Source of the DNA: Rotaria socialis
Taxonomy: Eukaryota > Rotifera > Eurotatoria > Philodinida > Philodinidae
Direction: 5' to 3'
DNA length: 64,000 nucleotides
Assembly (NCBI GenBank): GCA_905331475.1
Contig: CAJNYU010000185.1
Span: forward strand, 62,001-126,000
Part shown: positions 50,153-62,713 of the stretch, piece after piece
Position numbering within the stretch: the stretch's first letter is position 1
How the letters are laid out: every line of letters begins with the position of its first letter
Notes under the pieces: generated by a model
Database searches by the model: none
Seen by the model: only the letters and a program-made list of their open reading frames with translations
Told to the model about the DNA's origin: nothing
Program-made: the position numbers and the translations under genes

Positions 50153-50910
50153 ATCTATTTACTTATGATAATTGATTTCAGTTCCGTTAAATACTTTATA
50201 AAAAAGTCTCGAAAGAAGATATTGCTTTCAAAGCATCATTAGCAAATAGTGACATCAGAGAAAAATAATGTACTCACTAAAAATAGTAAAGAAAAACAAG
50301 TTGATTCAATAAAGTGTGATCGAATTATTTTGCTGCATACGTATTATGCATGTGTTTTAACTTTTGTGACAAGATCAAAAAGAATAGTGACGATCGTATT
50401 ATGGAAATTCATCAATATCTAGAGTCACTCTGCATGTTGGTTTGTTTTATCAGAATGAAAGACTTTTCAGAAATCTCCTGTCTATTCACTATTATTTTGA
50501 TTATATCATTTGAAAAATCACGTTAGTCTTTATGAATAGAACTCATTGTGATTATTATGTCTGCTGCTAACAACTTACAATTTATTTCATAATAAGTTAT
50601 GTGTTTTAATAGGAAAATCAAGGGCATATTTTTGAAAATGACCTCAGTTGCACTTTATTTATAACAAAGAAAATATACATAGAATGGTAAAAAAAATGAT
50701 CATCTCCACAAAGAAAAAACCGTAGTATTGCATTTTTTCACATTAATTCCAATGAGTTACGTTTTCTTATTGAAATTACCGTTAAGTTCAATTTCTAGTA
50801 GATTTTCTGTAATTGTTGATTAGTTGCAAACTAATGGAAATAAATGTATGTTTTATTTTCTTGTTTATCATAGATAATAATAAAGAAAACAGTATCTATT
50901 TTTTGAAAAA
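50153..50910. other. Intergenic spacer
   Basis: AT-rich, no supported ORF; contains the 3' flank of PSMD9 and 5' flank of the GPCR. Confidence 0.5.
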
Positions 50911-51602
50911 TCAACTCAATGGTGTTAATTTACAGCCTAATAAACCATTTCCAGACCATTTTTTTGGTGTTAATGTCAATGTCTGCTGTTCTTTTGTATT
51001 GACACGTTCAACAAATAATGTAATTGAACGATTTTCACTATTGTTTACAAGTGCTGCGACATCTTGCATCGTACGAAAATTATCTTTACGAATTGTACCA
51101 ATGCGACAAATCAAATCACCAACATGTAGATCAGCTAGTTCAGCAGGTGATTGCTTACTGACAATATCAACACGTAAAAATGGCTCTTTTTTAGGTAAAT
51201 TAGCATTGCTCGGAGGAGCAGTTGTTATCGCATCAGTAGTATTCGATGGATTTTTGATAGTACTTTCATGAACTTGTATCAGGCCATCTTCGATTTGTTT
51301 CATCAATGTTTTATGATCATTTTGTAAGCAGATAACTCGCTGTCGTATTTGACGTACTCTAACAAGATCAATATCATTTCTGAAAAAGAATAAAAAAAAC
51401 ATTTTTGTGTTAGCTTTGTTTGCAAAGAAAAAAAAACAAAGCATTCAATTAATGCTATTTACCTAGGATATCCTTCTTTATCGACAAGTTCACCTGTCAT
51501 TCCAACATTATTTTGTAGTTTAAGTTCATTTCCTAATTCAAGTAATTCTTTTTCAATATCATCTTTTTGTTTTATTAATTCGAGTAATTCTTCTCGATTC
51601 AT
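50911..51602 (-). CDS. PSMD9: 26S proteasome assembly chaperone PSMD9 (p27/Nas2)
   Basis: Two exons (51463-51602, 50911-51379; phase 2) give 202 residues. The N-terminal helical region has VGMTGELVDKEGYPRNDIDL and CLQNDHKTLMKQIE, the hallmark Nas2 segment. A PDZ domain follows (FLRVDIVSKQSPAELADLHVGDLICRIG) and the C-terminus is KKWSGNGLLGCKLTPL. Nas2/p27 escorts the RPT4-RPT5 ATPase pair during 19S base assembly in the cytosol. Length is near the 223 of human PSMD9. The upstream gene STPG1 lies on the same strand with only about 180 bp between. Confidence 0.95.
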
Positions 51603-51778
51603 ATTAAATCTAAAAATCAAAGAAAAATCGTGCAAGAAGCAAAAATAAATAGGTCACTGTAGAAAAAGATGAACAATATCATACAATTCAGATGAATATG
51701 ATAGTAAATTTAAAAAAATAGATCAGTGTCACGGAATGAAAGAAAAAAATAAATCACAGGCGAAATTATCAACAGTTT

Positions 51779-53425
51779 TTATCCAATCCATTTTCGTTCA
51801 AAATTAAAATTAAATGATTGTTTAACTGGTGCACGTGGTGTATATGATCCAGGACCGGGTCGCTCAGCTGCTATCGCTGTGTCGATTGCCCAACGACTTG
51901 TAGTTGAAACAAATGCAGCTGATGACATATATTTTTTTTCGACACCTTTATAGTCACGAAGCTCATAAGCACCTGGACCAGGGTATGGAGGCTCAGGAGA
52001 TGGTGGAACAGCTGGAGCAGAAATAGCCAAATAATGATGACGTCTTCAAAGAAGAAGTTATTTTTCATTTAAAAACTAACGAGAATTTATGTTTTAATAA
52101 CATACGGAAGCACGTTTCGAGGAGATTCTTCAGTTAATTTTTCAAATGGTCGATAATCAGCTGGACCTGGAAGCTAAACGAAAATAAAAATCGGAATAGT
52201 ATCAATATTGCTTTTGAATTTTTAATACTGGATCAGACGATCGAACGCTAAATGCATCACGTTTAGAATTCGATTTAAAACTAGATTGATGAACATGTCC
52301 TGATGTTCGTGTAGCAGAATCATCCAAATTATATGCACCTTAAATATACAATAGAATTATTATTCATGTATTATATTTATATAGATCAAACGAAGGAAAA
52401 ACAGCTACAAACCTGGAGCTGGTGTCACAAATTGTTTACCAATACCATCAGATCTTTTTGTATGTGATCGAAAAGCGGCTTGAGCACTAACATTATTTGA
52501 TTTAGTTATTGTTTTATACCCTTGATTAATCTATTCAAAAAAAAGTAAATAATTGAAACAAAACGAAAAGAGAAAAATAATACTTTATCGACGTCATATT
52601 GATTTGGAGCTGGTACCAATGATTTTGGCGATAATGGCCGTTCTGCAATTGGCTTTTGAAACATACTGGAATATTTTGATCTATTAAAACCTTGATGTTC
52701 ATTATCAAATATGCCAACAATATTATAGCTTGTAGGTGCTGGGACATTTGGTGATTGATTCATAGAATTATCTCGTTTACTCTACATATCAATAGGAAAA
52801 AAAATATGTATATTTAGAGAGAGAGAGACAAGACAAAAAGAAGCAATATGAATCACCTTCGAAGCAAAACTACCAGAACCTTTCTTTGAATCAGAAGTTC
52901 TTTCTAGTTGTTTACCTAATGATTGAACTGTTTGATATTGACCAGGACCGGGTGTGAAATTCTACAATAAAAAAAATGGAAATCTTCTAGATAAACACAT
53001 TTATAACTTACTGCATCATATTGAAAACGTTTAGCAGTTTGTTGAAAACCTTGTTTTTCAGCATTACTTGAAATAATAGTTAAATAACGATATGGAATCG
53101 ACGGAGTACCCGCTGCACAAACAGTATATCCTTAAATAAGACAAAAAACAAATAGAAAAAATTCAAAAAGCGTTTTATTCGAATTCCCACGAGAAAATTA
53201 TCTAAACTGCTGCTATGTAGAGTAAGAGAGCAAAGCAAAAATACAAACCTTATTTTTGAAAAAGCTAAATGTTGATAATAAGAAATGTATAAAAACAAAT
53301 TAATAGATTTTTTAAAATAAATCACCTCGATGAACCTTGTTTGATTCAGATGGTATATATCTAGATCTTTGTGATAGATTTCCTTTGGTGATACTGTCTG
53401 TTCCAGCCATCGTCATTTTTGACAT
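51779..53425 (-). CDS. STPG1: Sperm-tail PG-rich repeat protein STPG1 (MAPO2)
   Basis: About seven exons read from ATG 53425 (MSKMTMAGT) to TAA 51779. The N-terminal region has GYTVCAAGTPSIPYR and AEKQGFQQTAKRFQ. Spaced STPG repeats follow with Pro-Gly-Pro-Gly cores (FTPGPGQYQTVQ, VPAPTSYNI, VPAPNQYDV, TPAPGAYNL, LPGPADYRP, YPGPGAYELRDYKG, RPGPGSYTP). The C-terminal block SSAAFVSTTSRW and KQSFNFNFERKWI matches STPG1/MAPO2 closely. Family members are microtubule inner or axoneme-associated proteins; STPG1 was described as an apoptosis mediator after alkylation. In an animal with ciliated epithelia a ciliary role is likely. Two upstream ATGs are in the same frame, and an acceptor-like TTCTAG precedes them. 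Confidence 0.9.
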
Positions 53426-56400
53426 TCTCCAACTTTCTGTTTCGAACTTATCTAGAATGAAATTAAAGCTGTTAATTTTTTATTCTTATTGTTTAGTATG
53501 AAATTAAAGAATAATACCCTGTACACTTAAATTGAAGTATAAACAGAAGCATTTTTATGATAAAAATGCATTTAGTTGATATTTCAACTTTCAAGTGCAC
53601 CATTATAGTAGCTATCTGATAGCCTAATTCATTCATGTAAAACGAATAACGGATGAATCACCGATGGATTAAACTATTTCTTTTTGTGTCTTTTTAGTGA
53701 ATCGTTTAGCTTGAATTTTTGTTCTTTTCTTTTTTTTAAAGTTCTATTGTTTTCATAAATTCGATGATATTGTAACCCAGACGTTTCATCAACGAATAAA
53801 TAATATCATTGCAATGTCCATATAAAAGTTAAGATATTTAAAAAATTTTCCAAGACATTGCAATTGTAGCTCAAAATATATGCTCAGCAGAACGGAACTT
53901 GTATAGAAACTAAAATAGTTACTTAGGCTCAGAAGTATTTTGCATTTAAGAAAACACATTCTAGCTTTCCTTCTGCTACGTAAATGAACAGTTATTAGTA
54001 AATTTTATAAAAAAAATTCATAACTGTGTAAGTCTAAAACAAGATACCGATATTATCACAATGGTTCGTCTATGTAGTATATGTATTAAAGGCGTTTGAA
54101 TTCAGTTTTAAAATAGAACACATAATTTAATATAAAATATAATAATACAATAGCTCAAAATTTTGTCTATTGATGTACGACCAAACGATACTTTCTATGC
54201 AAATTGGTATGGTGTTTGGATTGCTTCATAGAGTCATTTAGAAAAAAAAATCGAAACTCAACAGTATTATTTATATAGAATATTCTTTAATTGACAAGGT
54301 AGTCTATAGGTTAGTGATACTTCTCTTAAAGATATTTATAGAGGTTTAGTGAACTCTCCACAAACGGCTGCAATTGAACGACTTTTGCTTTTTCCTTGTG
54401 GATCTACTTCAGTGAGAGAAATAAAAAATACCTTCAAACTATTGACGTCTATAGTAAAACAAAGTTTTGAGTAAAGGAATAGGAAAAAAATTCATTTATT
54501 TTTCATTTGTTTCACACTCGCACGTGCTTGTCTATATGATTGTAAACAAAAGTAAACTTAATCAAGATTTAAAAAAAAAATAAGAACTTACTCTTTTTTT
54601 TGTACAATACAAGCTATGCTTCATAATTAATTACTAGGGTACTATTAGAAATATATCGAATTACATACTCAGTCAAAAGTATTCATACGTATTAAAGATA
54701 AAAACTCTCCTCGCAATCCCAATCAAAATAAAATTTAAAACACGATGAAACTACTGTAACTATAAAACAGATAACTCTGAAAAACATATTTTGGTTCATG
54801 TACTACTACCTGCTATTAATGTAAGTGTATCGACGATGAAAAGTGTTAGGCGTAACATAACTCAATCCATATGAAAGAATCAAATTTGTAGATGATATGC
54901 CGATTAGACACATGTGGCAAGAATCGTAAACAAGTAGACAAATGATGGAAAAACAAAAAATTTAGTTTGTGCTCTTATGTTCCGAGAAGTACAATGTACA
55001 ATCAACTTGGATGATAGCATATCAGAAGAACTGTATTAACACACAACTTGTTATCAGAACTGTTATGTTCTTTTCTAGTTTAACCATTGCTATGTATCTA
55101 TTGCAAGAAAGAAGTCGAAATTTCTACCCATAAACTCCCATTTCGCTTTTAATCTGAACTTTACGAAAAAAATATTGATTATTTTCGAAAACATAAAAAA
55201 CTAAAGTCAATAGCATCTTGATTCATCGCTGATTTCGATGACAATTAAAAAAAACGAATGCGCCTACATCGAAATCTCAACAACTGGCATTTTTAATATG
55301 AATCTTGTGAGATGCAAACAAATGCAATTCTAGGCGCTACTTTGAGCTGACTTATGATAAAGTAATCATGAAGAAAATGATTAGTAATAGCCAAGGAAGA
55401 TAAAGCAAAATCAGAATACTATGAATAGATGAAGTCAATGATGGTAAATAAAAATGCAATAGGCGTGCAGTGTAAATAAAAAATATAATGAGAATTGAAC
55501 GAGTTCTTGTAACCAAGGAAGTTGAAATATATAAATAAGCACCAAAAGATATTTAGATAAGAATTTAGTCAAGATATGAGTAAGTATATACATACCAAGA
55601 AAGAAGAGAGAATATAGAGGATAACTAATGTAGTAACATAAGCGACATGGATTTTATATTAGTACCCAAGTTTTCTTTTTTGAGAAATATTTCACTGTTT
55701 TCTTAGCACATGAATACAGAGAAACGCTTAACAAATCGAGTATCGATAGAAAAGTCACTGTTTCGAGAACAACAAGAAAAATAAAAGTTTACACATCTGT
55801 CGTGTAAGACAGAACGAAAAAATAAACAACATGCTTTGTAAGACAAACTTTTTTCTACAAGAAACAATCATTAACATTTATTTGACTATTGAATTTGATA
55901 GATTTCAATCAAAGTACCGAAGTGAATACAGAGTATTTTCTATCTTTTGAAACAATCTGACACGAGAGTTGTTAATTCAGAAGAAAATAAAACCGAAAAA
56001 TCTAATTCTACCCAACTATACTATATACGCATCGAATCTATGGCTGTTGAATGGTCAAAAAAAAAGATTAAACATACTGTTTAACATGACTATTATCTCA
56101 TAGGCTAGTTTTTTAAATACGAAAATCATTCATTTTTTCTTTCACTCGTAAATGCACGTAAAACATATTTTTATGCTTTCAAAAACACTTCTTCCCTTCT
56201 AGAATACTTCATTCTAAAATGCTCTCCCATTCAACTATTATAAACTTTTAATGTTTTGAATGAAAGTTGTAAAGTAACTATTTGTTAACCCTTATAGAAA
56301 CAATAAAATAAATATTAAAAAAAAATACGAGTCTCTAAAGAAAAATATATCATTATATGACGAAGTTTCCATAGTAAAAACTTCTTGACTCTGTGTAAAA

Positions 56401-57125
56401 ATGCTAAAACTTCGATGAAAGTTTTTCAATGTAATCCTTACTGGTAAAGATTGTTCATAAATCTGATTGTTTTTTTCTATTCAAAAGGGTTCCTTTTTTT
56501 TATAATTTCAATGCTCATGAAAGAAATGTTATGTGTTGTTCGTGTTGTCGATACTTATTTATAACTCAATCACGATTTGCATTAAACGAGAGGTCGTTTC
56601 CGGCAACGTTCATTGGATGGGTGCACGTGTTTGAATACTGAAAAAAATTCCATGTAAAATAATATCTCGTTTAGTTTCATTAATCCTTACGTTGAGATTC
56701 ACATTCACGGAAACGTTCAAGTTGCAGTTAGAATTTTTCAACTTCGTTTTCAAAATGTATTTTGTATCGATGTCATTTCTGATGTTCTCTCATGTTATCC
56801 TGTTACTGGATAACCGTTTTTATTTTAGCTTTTGTTGATTGAATACACTTAAAAGATCTTAAATATAATGATCAAATAAATTCTATTTTGTAATAACTAA
56901 AATTTCTGATCAATATAAAAATAAATTCATAATCATAATTGTAAAGTGAAACTTAACAAGAATCGTGCCATTCATTCAATTTAATTTTGTATCTGAAGAC
57001 ATTATTATTTGTTGTTTTATTAGCCAATCACAAAAATAATTGATTAGCTGATTCCATTGGCTAAATGTTTTAAACAATAAGATTTGATTCTCTGTTTGCA
57101 TATATGTACGAAGAATCGCTGCAGC
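53426..57125. other. Gene-poor region, 3.7 kb
   Basis: Upstream of STPG1 (minus) and HTRA2 (plus). No ORF over 60 codons with credible content, no tRNA-like cloverleaf or terminal repeats found by eye. Composition is uniformly AT-rich except a slightly GC-richer patch at about 56580-56650. Confidence 0.5.
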
Positions 57126-58448
57126 ATGTATCGTTTTGGAAGAATTCTTTTGAACCATCAAAAGTATTCATCATTTTATCTTCCACTGTTATCAACAAAA
57201 ACTGAACAGTATTCCAATCGAATAAATTCAACGGTGCCATTTACTTTAATTTTTGCAGCAAGTTCCTTAAGTTTTTATGAAATCTATAAACGTTATCGTT
57301 TGTATGCAGCATCGACTAATGAAACAATAGCTTCCACACCAAAAGGTCCATTACTAGTCGATGCGCAAAAACCGTTGGTTGAAAAAATTCCTTATTCAAA
57401 ACAATATAATTTCATCGCTGATGTTGTCGAACATGTTGCGTCTGCTGTTGTTCACATCGAAGTTGATCTTGAACCCATGCCATATTTTGGACATTATAGT
57501 TCGTCAATTGGTACAACAAATGGTTCAGGTTTTATCATTAATGAAACAGGATTACTATTAACAAATGCACATGTTGTGAGAAATAGAAAAAATGTTAAAA
57601 TTAAATTAGCCGATGGGCAACGTTTTACTGGAACCGTCCAATTTGGTAAAACAAAGAAGAAAGAATCAATCGTAAAATTTTGTTCAAAATATTTATTTTT
57701 CATTTTAGTTGATATGGTGGCAGACTTAGCCGTCGTACAAATCGACTCGAATAAACAAAAATTACCTTATTTAAGTTTAGGCGATTCTGATAAAATACGT
57801 GCTGGTGAACATTGTATTGCTGTTGGTAGCCCACTAGCCTTATCAAATACGGTAACGGCTGGTATTGTTTCAAATGTAGGTCGAACAAGTAGTGAATTGG
57901 GTATATTTGGACGTGATATAAATTATATTCAAACCGATTGTATGATAACAGGCGGTAATAGTGGTGGTCCACTTGTTAATCTCGATGGAGAAGTTATTGG
58001 TATTAATTCAATGAAAGCGATGACTGGAATTTCATTTTCTTTGCCAATTAATTATGCAAAATTATTTTTAGCTGATATCGAAAAGAAAAAATTGAAACAG
58101 TCAACAACAAAACCAACAGCATCAGCAACTAGTCGTCGACAAACACGTTATTTAGGTATTAAAATGTTTTCATTAACACCTCAAATTGTTGAAGAAATGC
58201 GTTATCGAATGCCAATGACATTTGCAGTAAGTAAAGGCGTATATATTGCTAGTGTAATGTTAAATTCAACTGCACAACGTGCTGGTCTTCAACCTGGCGA
58301 CATTATTATTGAAGTAAACGGACATGATATTGAGACATCTGCAGATCTAATTAAACATGTTCAAGAAGATGAAACATTAAATTTAAAAGTTGTCCGAAAT
58401 AATGGACTTGTATTTAATATTTTAGTCACACCTGAATCTATTGAATAA
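57126..58448 (+). CDS. HTRA2: HtrA2/Omi-type mitochondrial serine protease
   Basis: Two exons (57126-57645, 57709-58448) with a 63 nt intron that is open in frame; spliced product 419 residues. The N-terminus is basic (presequence), then a hydrophobic anchor (VPFTLIFAASSLSFY). The trypsin-like domain has the full triad: His149 in LLTNAHVV, Asp179 in VADLAVVQ, Ser258 in GGNSGGPL. A C-terminal PDZ follows (GVYIASVMLNSTAQRAGLQPGDIIIEVNG). HTRA2 performs quality control in the mitochondrial intermembrane space. No AVPS-type IAP-binding motif is seen after the anchor. Skipping the intron gives GTVQFVDMVADLAV, the family spacing. Retaining it would insert 21 residues (Lys-rich plus FFILV) between His and Asp and probably disrupt the fold. 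Confidence 0.93.
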   Translation: MYRFGRILLNHQKYSSFYLPLLSTKTEQYSNRINSTVPFTLIFAASSLSFYEIYKRYRLYAASTNETIASTPKGPLLVDAQKPLVEKIPYSKQYNFIADVVEHVASAVVHIEVDLEPMPYFGHYSSSIGTTNGSGFIINETGLLLTNAHVVRNRKNVKIKLADGQRFTGTVQFGKTKKKESIVKFCSKYLFFILVDMVADLAVVQIDSNKQKLPYLSLGDSDKIRAGEHCIAVGSPLALSNTVTAGIVSNVGRTSSELGIFGRDINYIQTDCMITGGNSGGPLVNLDGEVIGINSMKAMTGISFSLPINYAKLFLADIEKKKLKQSTTKPTASATSRRQTRYLGIKMFSLTPQIVEEMRYRMPMTFAVSKGVYIASVMLNSTAQRAGLQPGDIIIEVNGHDIETSADLIKHVQEDETLNLKVVRNNGLVFNILVTPESIE

Positions 58449-58520
58449 GGTGTTAATCGAATTTTTCTGTTTCTAGATGAAATATTAATTTAGGTTTTCG
58501 GTAAACAAAAACAAATAAAT

Positions 58521-61240
58521 ATGCAAGCAATGAGATTTTTACCTTGGATTCGACGATCATACACAAATCTACATGTAAATCGATTTCTGTAAGTTTCATA
58601 ATCGAAATGTTCTGCAGGCTTATTGCTATGATTTTTTTTTGACGAAAGAAAAAAATATATACACAATAGTTAACTTTTGAAAATAGTCAAAAGTTTGAAG
58701 TTAACATGTGCGAATATTCCAACTATAATATCAGTTGTAGTTTATGAATATCTTTTTTTATAATTTTTAAACTAAAATCTCTAGATCACAAATGTTTTGA
58801 ATTGATTGAGAAAATATTGTATATTATTGGAAATCAATCTAGGATATTTTTATTCAGATAAATCTCGCTAGTTGATAATAACAGTGTATTCATGATTCTT
58901 TGCTCATTTTCAACTAGAATTTAAATAAAAATTCATTCTATATGCGAAAAAAATTAATTGTTAATTTTATTTTGAATGTATCCTTTTTTGTTTTCTTTTT
59001 TTTCTAACCGTAAGATCAAACAGTACAAAACCAAATAAAGAAGTAACTCAACAAGTCCGTCCCACATCTGAAGAATCTAATATTGTACGCAAAGATCGTC
59101 CACGTCTAGAAGAAGAAGGCTTAGAATATGAGTTTAAAAATGAATTAGATGTTTTACGTCATAAAGAACGTTTAACAGTTGATTCAACCAATACACAATA
59201 TATGACGATTGTATTTAATGGAGAATACGATCGAGATATATTAACATATCCTGAATTGTTAACTAAATCAGAATCAACTCAAATGAATACATTATGTGAA
59301 CGCTTAAAAACATTTACAGATTCAATAGATCGAAATAAAATTGAAAGAGATAATCATATTGATAAAGATATTTATAAAGAAATGTGTAAATTAAAATTAC
59401 ATGGATTAATTATACCTGAAGAATTCAGTAAGAACTATTTATTAGAATTTTTGTTCGATTGTAAATGTGTTTTTCAATAGATGGTCTTAGTCTAAATAGT
59501 CAATTGTCTGTACGTATGTTTGAAGAATTAGCGGTTAGTCCAACAATTACTACTCAATTATTAGCACATACAGAATATGGTGTTAGAAGTAAGTTTTTAT
59601 TGAATATTTTTAAACAAAACACAACTATCGATTGTTTCCAAGGTTTACTTGTCTATGGTACGGATGAACAACAACGTTATTATTTACCTGAAATGGCTAA
59701 AGGTAATATGATCGCAACAGCTTGTATAACAGAAGCACAAAGCGGTAGCGATATAAGAAATATTGAAACAACAGCAACTGCAAGTGATACAGATCCAAAT
59801 ACATATACAATCAATGGAAAAAAGATGTGGGTTACCAATGGACTCAATGCTAATGTATTTCTTGTTTATTGTAAAACAAAACAACGTCATACATCTGATG
59901 ATTATGATGATCGTTTTTCATTTTTTCTTGTTCATCGTGATATGCCGGGTGTTTCTATATCACCAGCCATATCGACACTTGGTTTACGTGGTCTTGGTTT
60001 AACACATATTGAATTTAAAGATGTAAAAGTTCATGCCGGAAATCATTTAGTAGGACAATTGGGTGAAGGATTAAACATACTAAGAAATTTACACGGCTAT
60101 GTACGAACAACGCTTGCAGGTTAGAAAAATGTCGTTTCATTTGTATTCTATCTTGATAGTAGAATTTTTTTAATATTCCACTATTCAACTAAGAACTCGA
60201 ATTGTTTCTGAATATGAAATAAAAAGTTTTACTTTAATAAAAAATTTCAGGCATGTGTGTTGGCGTTGGTAAACGTCTAATTCAATTAGCATCTGAACGC
60301 GCAATTCAACGTGAATCTTTTGGTCGCAAATTAATGGATCAAGGTTTAGTTCAGAAACGTTTATTTCATATGGAAATTGATACTTATACAATGGAATCAA
60401 TGACATACTTAACAAGTGGTATACTAGACTCATTTTCTATGCCAGTTATTTCAATTGAATCAGCATTAACGAAAATCTTTGCTACAGATCGTCTATATCG
60501 TGTAGCAAATGATTGTTTAGAAATATTTGGTGTCGAAGGCATTGAAATAGGTCATCCAGTTGAACAATATCTACGCGATATACGTCCATGGTCTATGTTT
60601 GATGTACCAAATGATGTTTTACGTTTATTAACGTCATGGGAAGGTGTGATGAGTGTTAGTACAGTTGTTCATGATTTTGTACGAAAAATTCGAAATCCAA
60701 TTCATTTTCCTGGAACAAAACTAAGACATTTACTAACTGGTTGGACTGCGCAAGCACAAGCAATGCGTGCACCATTTAGTTTTAAACATGATCTCTGGGA
60801 AAAAGTAAGTATTCATATTAAAGAAAAGGCTATCTTTTCTTCTTCTACAGATTATCGATTTCCCTTTTCAATACATTTAGGTTCACCCAACTTTAGGTAT
60901 TCCAGCAAAAGATCTTGAATATGCTGTATTTGTTTTACGAAATGTAACGAAAGAAACATTAACAAAATCTGGTCGTGATATTATCGATAATCAATTATAT
61001 CTTAGACGTTTATCTGAAATAGTTATGGAAATCTATGCAATGACAGCAATGTTAGGTCGTTCATCACGTGCATATTCGATTGGTTTGAAAAATTGTGAAC
61101 ATGAAACTGAAATGACTTTTCTGTATTGTAAACATGCACGTACAAGAATTGATAAATTAGCCAAAGAAATTCATGAACATGGACATCAAACAGGTGACGA
61201 ACATTTACAACATTTAGCTAAACGAGTAAGAGCTCATTAA
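58521..61240 (+). CDS. VLCAD/ACAD9-type acyl-CoA dehydrogenase with altered active-site motif
   Basis: Six exons (58521-58588, 59015-59427, 59481-59588, 59643-60119, 60251-60804, 60881-61240) join in phase to 659 residues. The N-terminus MQAMRFLPWIRRSY is a mitochondrial presequence. Acyl-CoA dehydrogenase signatures are present: GLLVYGTDEQQRYYLP, ACITEAQSGSDI, YTINGKKMWVTNG, and RESFGRKLMDQGLVQKRL. A long C-terminal extension (YLRRLSEIVMEIYAMTAMLGR) places it with VLCAD/ACAD9, inner-membrane-bound enzymes. Where VLCAD has FEGTND, whose Glu is the catalytic base, this protein has FDVPND: the Glu is Asp and GT is VP. It may be slowed, retuned or acting in complex I assembly like ACAD9. Intron 3 (59589-59642, 54 nt) is open in frame. 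Confidence 0.9.
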
Positions 61241-61463
61241 TATTTAAAATTTAAAACAAATAGTAAAAACTTTGATATTTTGCTTTTGCCTAGATGCTCA
61301 TAGCTAAAGGTTACTCAATAACAACACCACTTGAACGAACATATTAAATTTAAAAAAACGATTTTTTTTCAGTTGATAGGAAATTGAACGTGTTTTGTTT
61401 TCTTTGTTTTAAAAATATCTCAGTTTTTTAGATAGATTTATTTGCTGTAAAAAATATTAGATC

Positions 61464-62713
61464 ATGGGTCGTCTAACTCCTGAAGTAATCGAAGCATCTC
61501 CTCAATATCTTAATCCTGTCGGTCAATATGAACTCAGTTTACGAGGTAAAGAAAATCGGAAATTGATTTGATAAATTGTAAAATTATGATTATTTTTATA
61601 GACTTGAAGATTCCTGTTGTGGAAAACTTGGGTGCAACACTAAATCAATTTGATACAATCGATTTTACAAATAATGATATACGTAAACTTGATGGTTTTC
61701 CATTTTTACCGAAATTAAAGACACTTTATCTTGCAAATAATCATATAGCGTAAGAAAAATCGATTTTAAATAAATTTATTAATAGATAGAGCTTCTCGTG
61801 TATCTAATGTCATGTACCGGTCTATATCATTAGAGAAAAGACAGAATTTTTAACTGTTCCAATATCAAGGATATCAATGAATAGTTCACGATGGTTTTCA
61901 TCTGATTTTTATTGTTAAAAAATATTTTAGACGTATCGCTGAAAATCTACAAGAATATATTCCAAATTTGGATACATTAATGATTAATAACAATATGTTG
62001 CAAGAATTATCTGATATTGATCCACTTGCAACACTAACAAAACTGACTCATGTTAGGTAAGATTCATTGTTGAATAAATAAGAAGAAAAAAGTGAATTTC
62101 ATGTTTTACTAGTTTTGCTCGAAATCCGATTGCGATGAAAAAGGATTATCGTCTATATGTTATTCATGCGCTGCCTCATTTGAGAACATTGGATTATAAT
62201 GGAATTACTCAAAAAGTATTTATTTATTTTATTCCTATTGAATTGATTATTATTCACTCATCGCTTTCAGGAACGTGAAGCAGCTCGTAAAATCTTCAAA
62301 TCCAAATCTGGTGAAAAAGCGAAGAACAAACAAAAAGGAACTAATACATTTGTACCTGGTGGTGAGTTAGCTAAACAACAACAACAAGCGCCTCGAATGA
62401 CAAAAAAAGATGCAGATGCTATTAAAGTTTTTATTAAATATTCTTTTCTTTTTGCACTTCTCATAATAAAATGAATAAACTTCTAGAAAGCTATTCAGGA
62501 AGCTAAATCAATAGACGAAGTGGAAAGATTAAAAACAATGTTACAATCTGGTCAAATGCCGCATTCCGTCGAACAAAAACAACATCAAAATGGTCATAAA
62601 ACAAATACTGAAGCGATGGAACAAGAGCAAAATTTAGGTAATCAGCATTCTCCATGAAGCTATATATCAATTTGCTGTTTTTTATTCTAGGAAATACTTC
62701 CATGGAAACATGA
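61464..62713 (+). CDS. SNRPA1: U2 snRNP protein A' (SNRPA1 / Lea1)
   Basis: Seven exons (61464-61545, 61602-61749, 61931-62056, 62113-62215, 62271-62426, 62487-62637, 62691-62713) join in phase to 262 residues; human U2A' is 255. The N-terminus MGRLTPEVIE leads into leucine-rich repeats with KIPVVENLGATLNQFDTIDF, NDIRKLDGFPFLPKLKTLYL and RNPIAMKKDYRLYVIHALP, which carries the LRR cap. The C-terminal tail has DADAIKKAIQEAKSIDEVERL, a U2A' hallmark. It binds U2B'' and stem-loop IV of U2 snRNA in the spliceosome. Housekeeping gene, no oddities. Confidence 0.95.
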
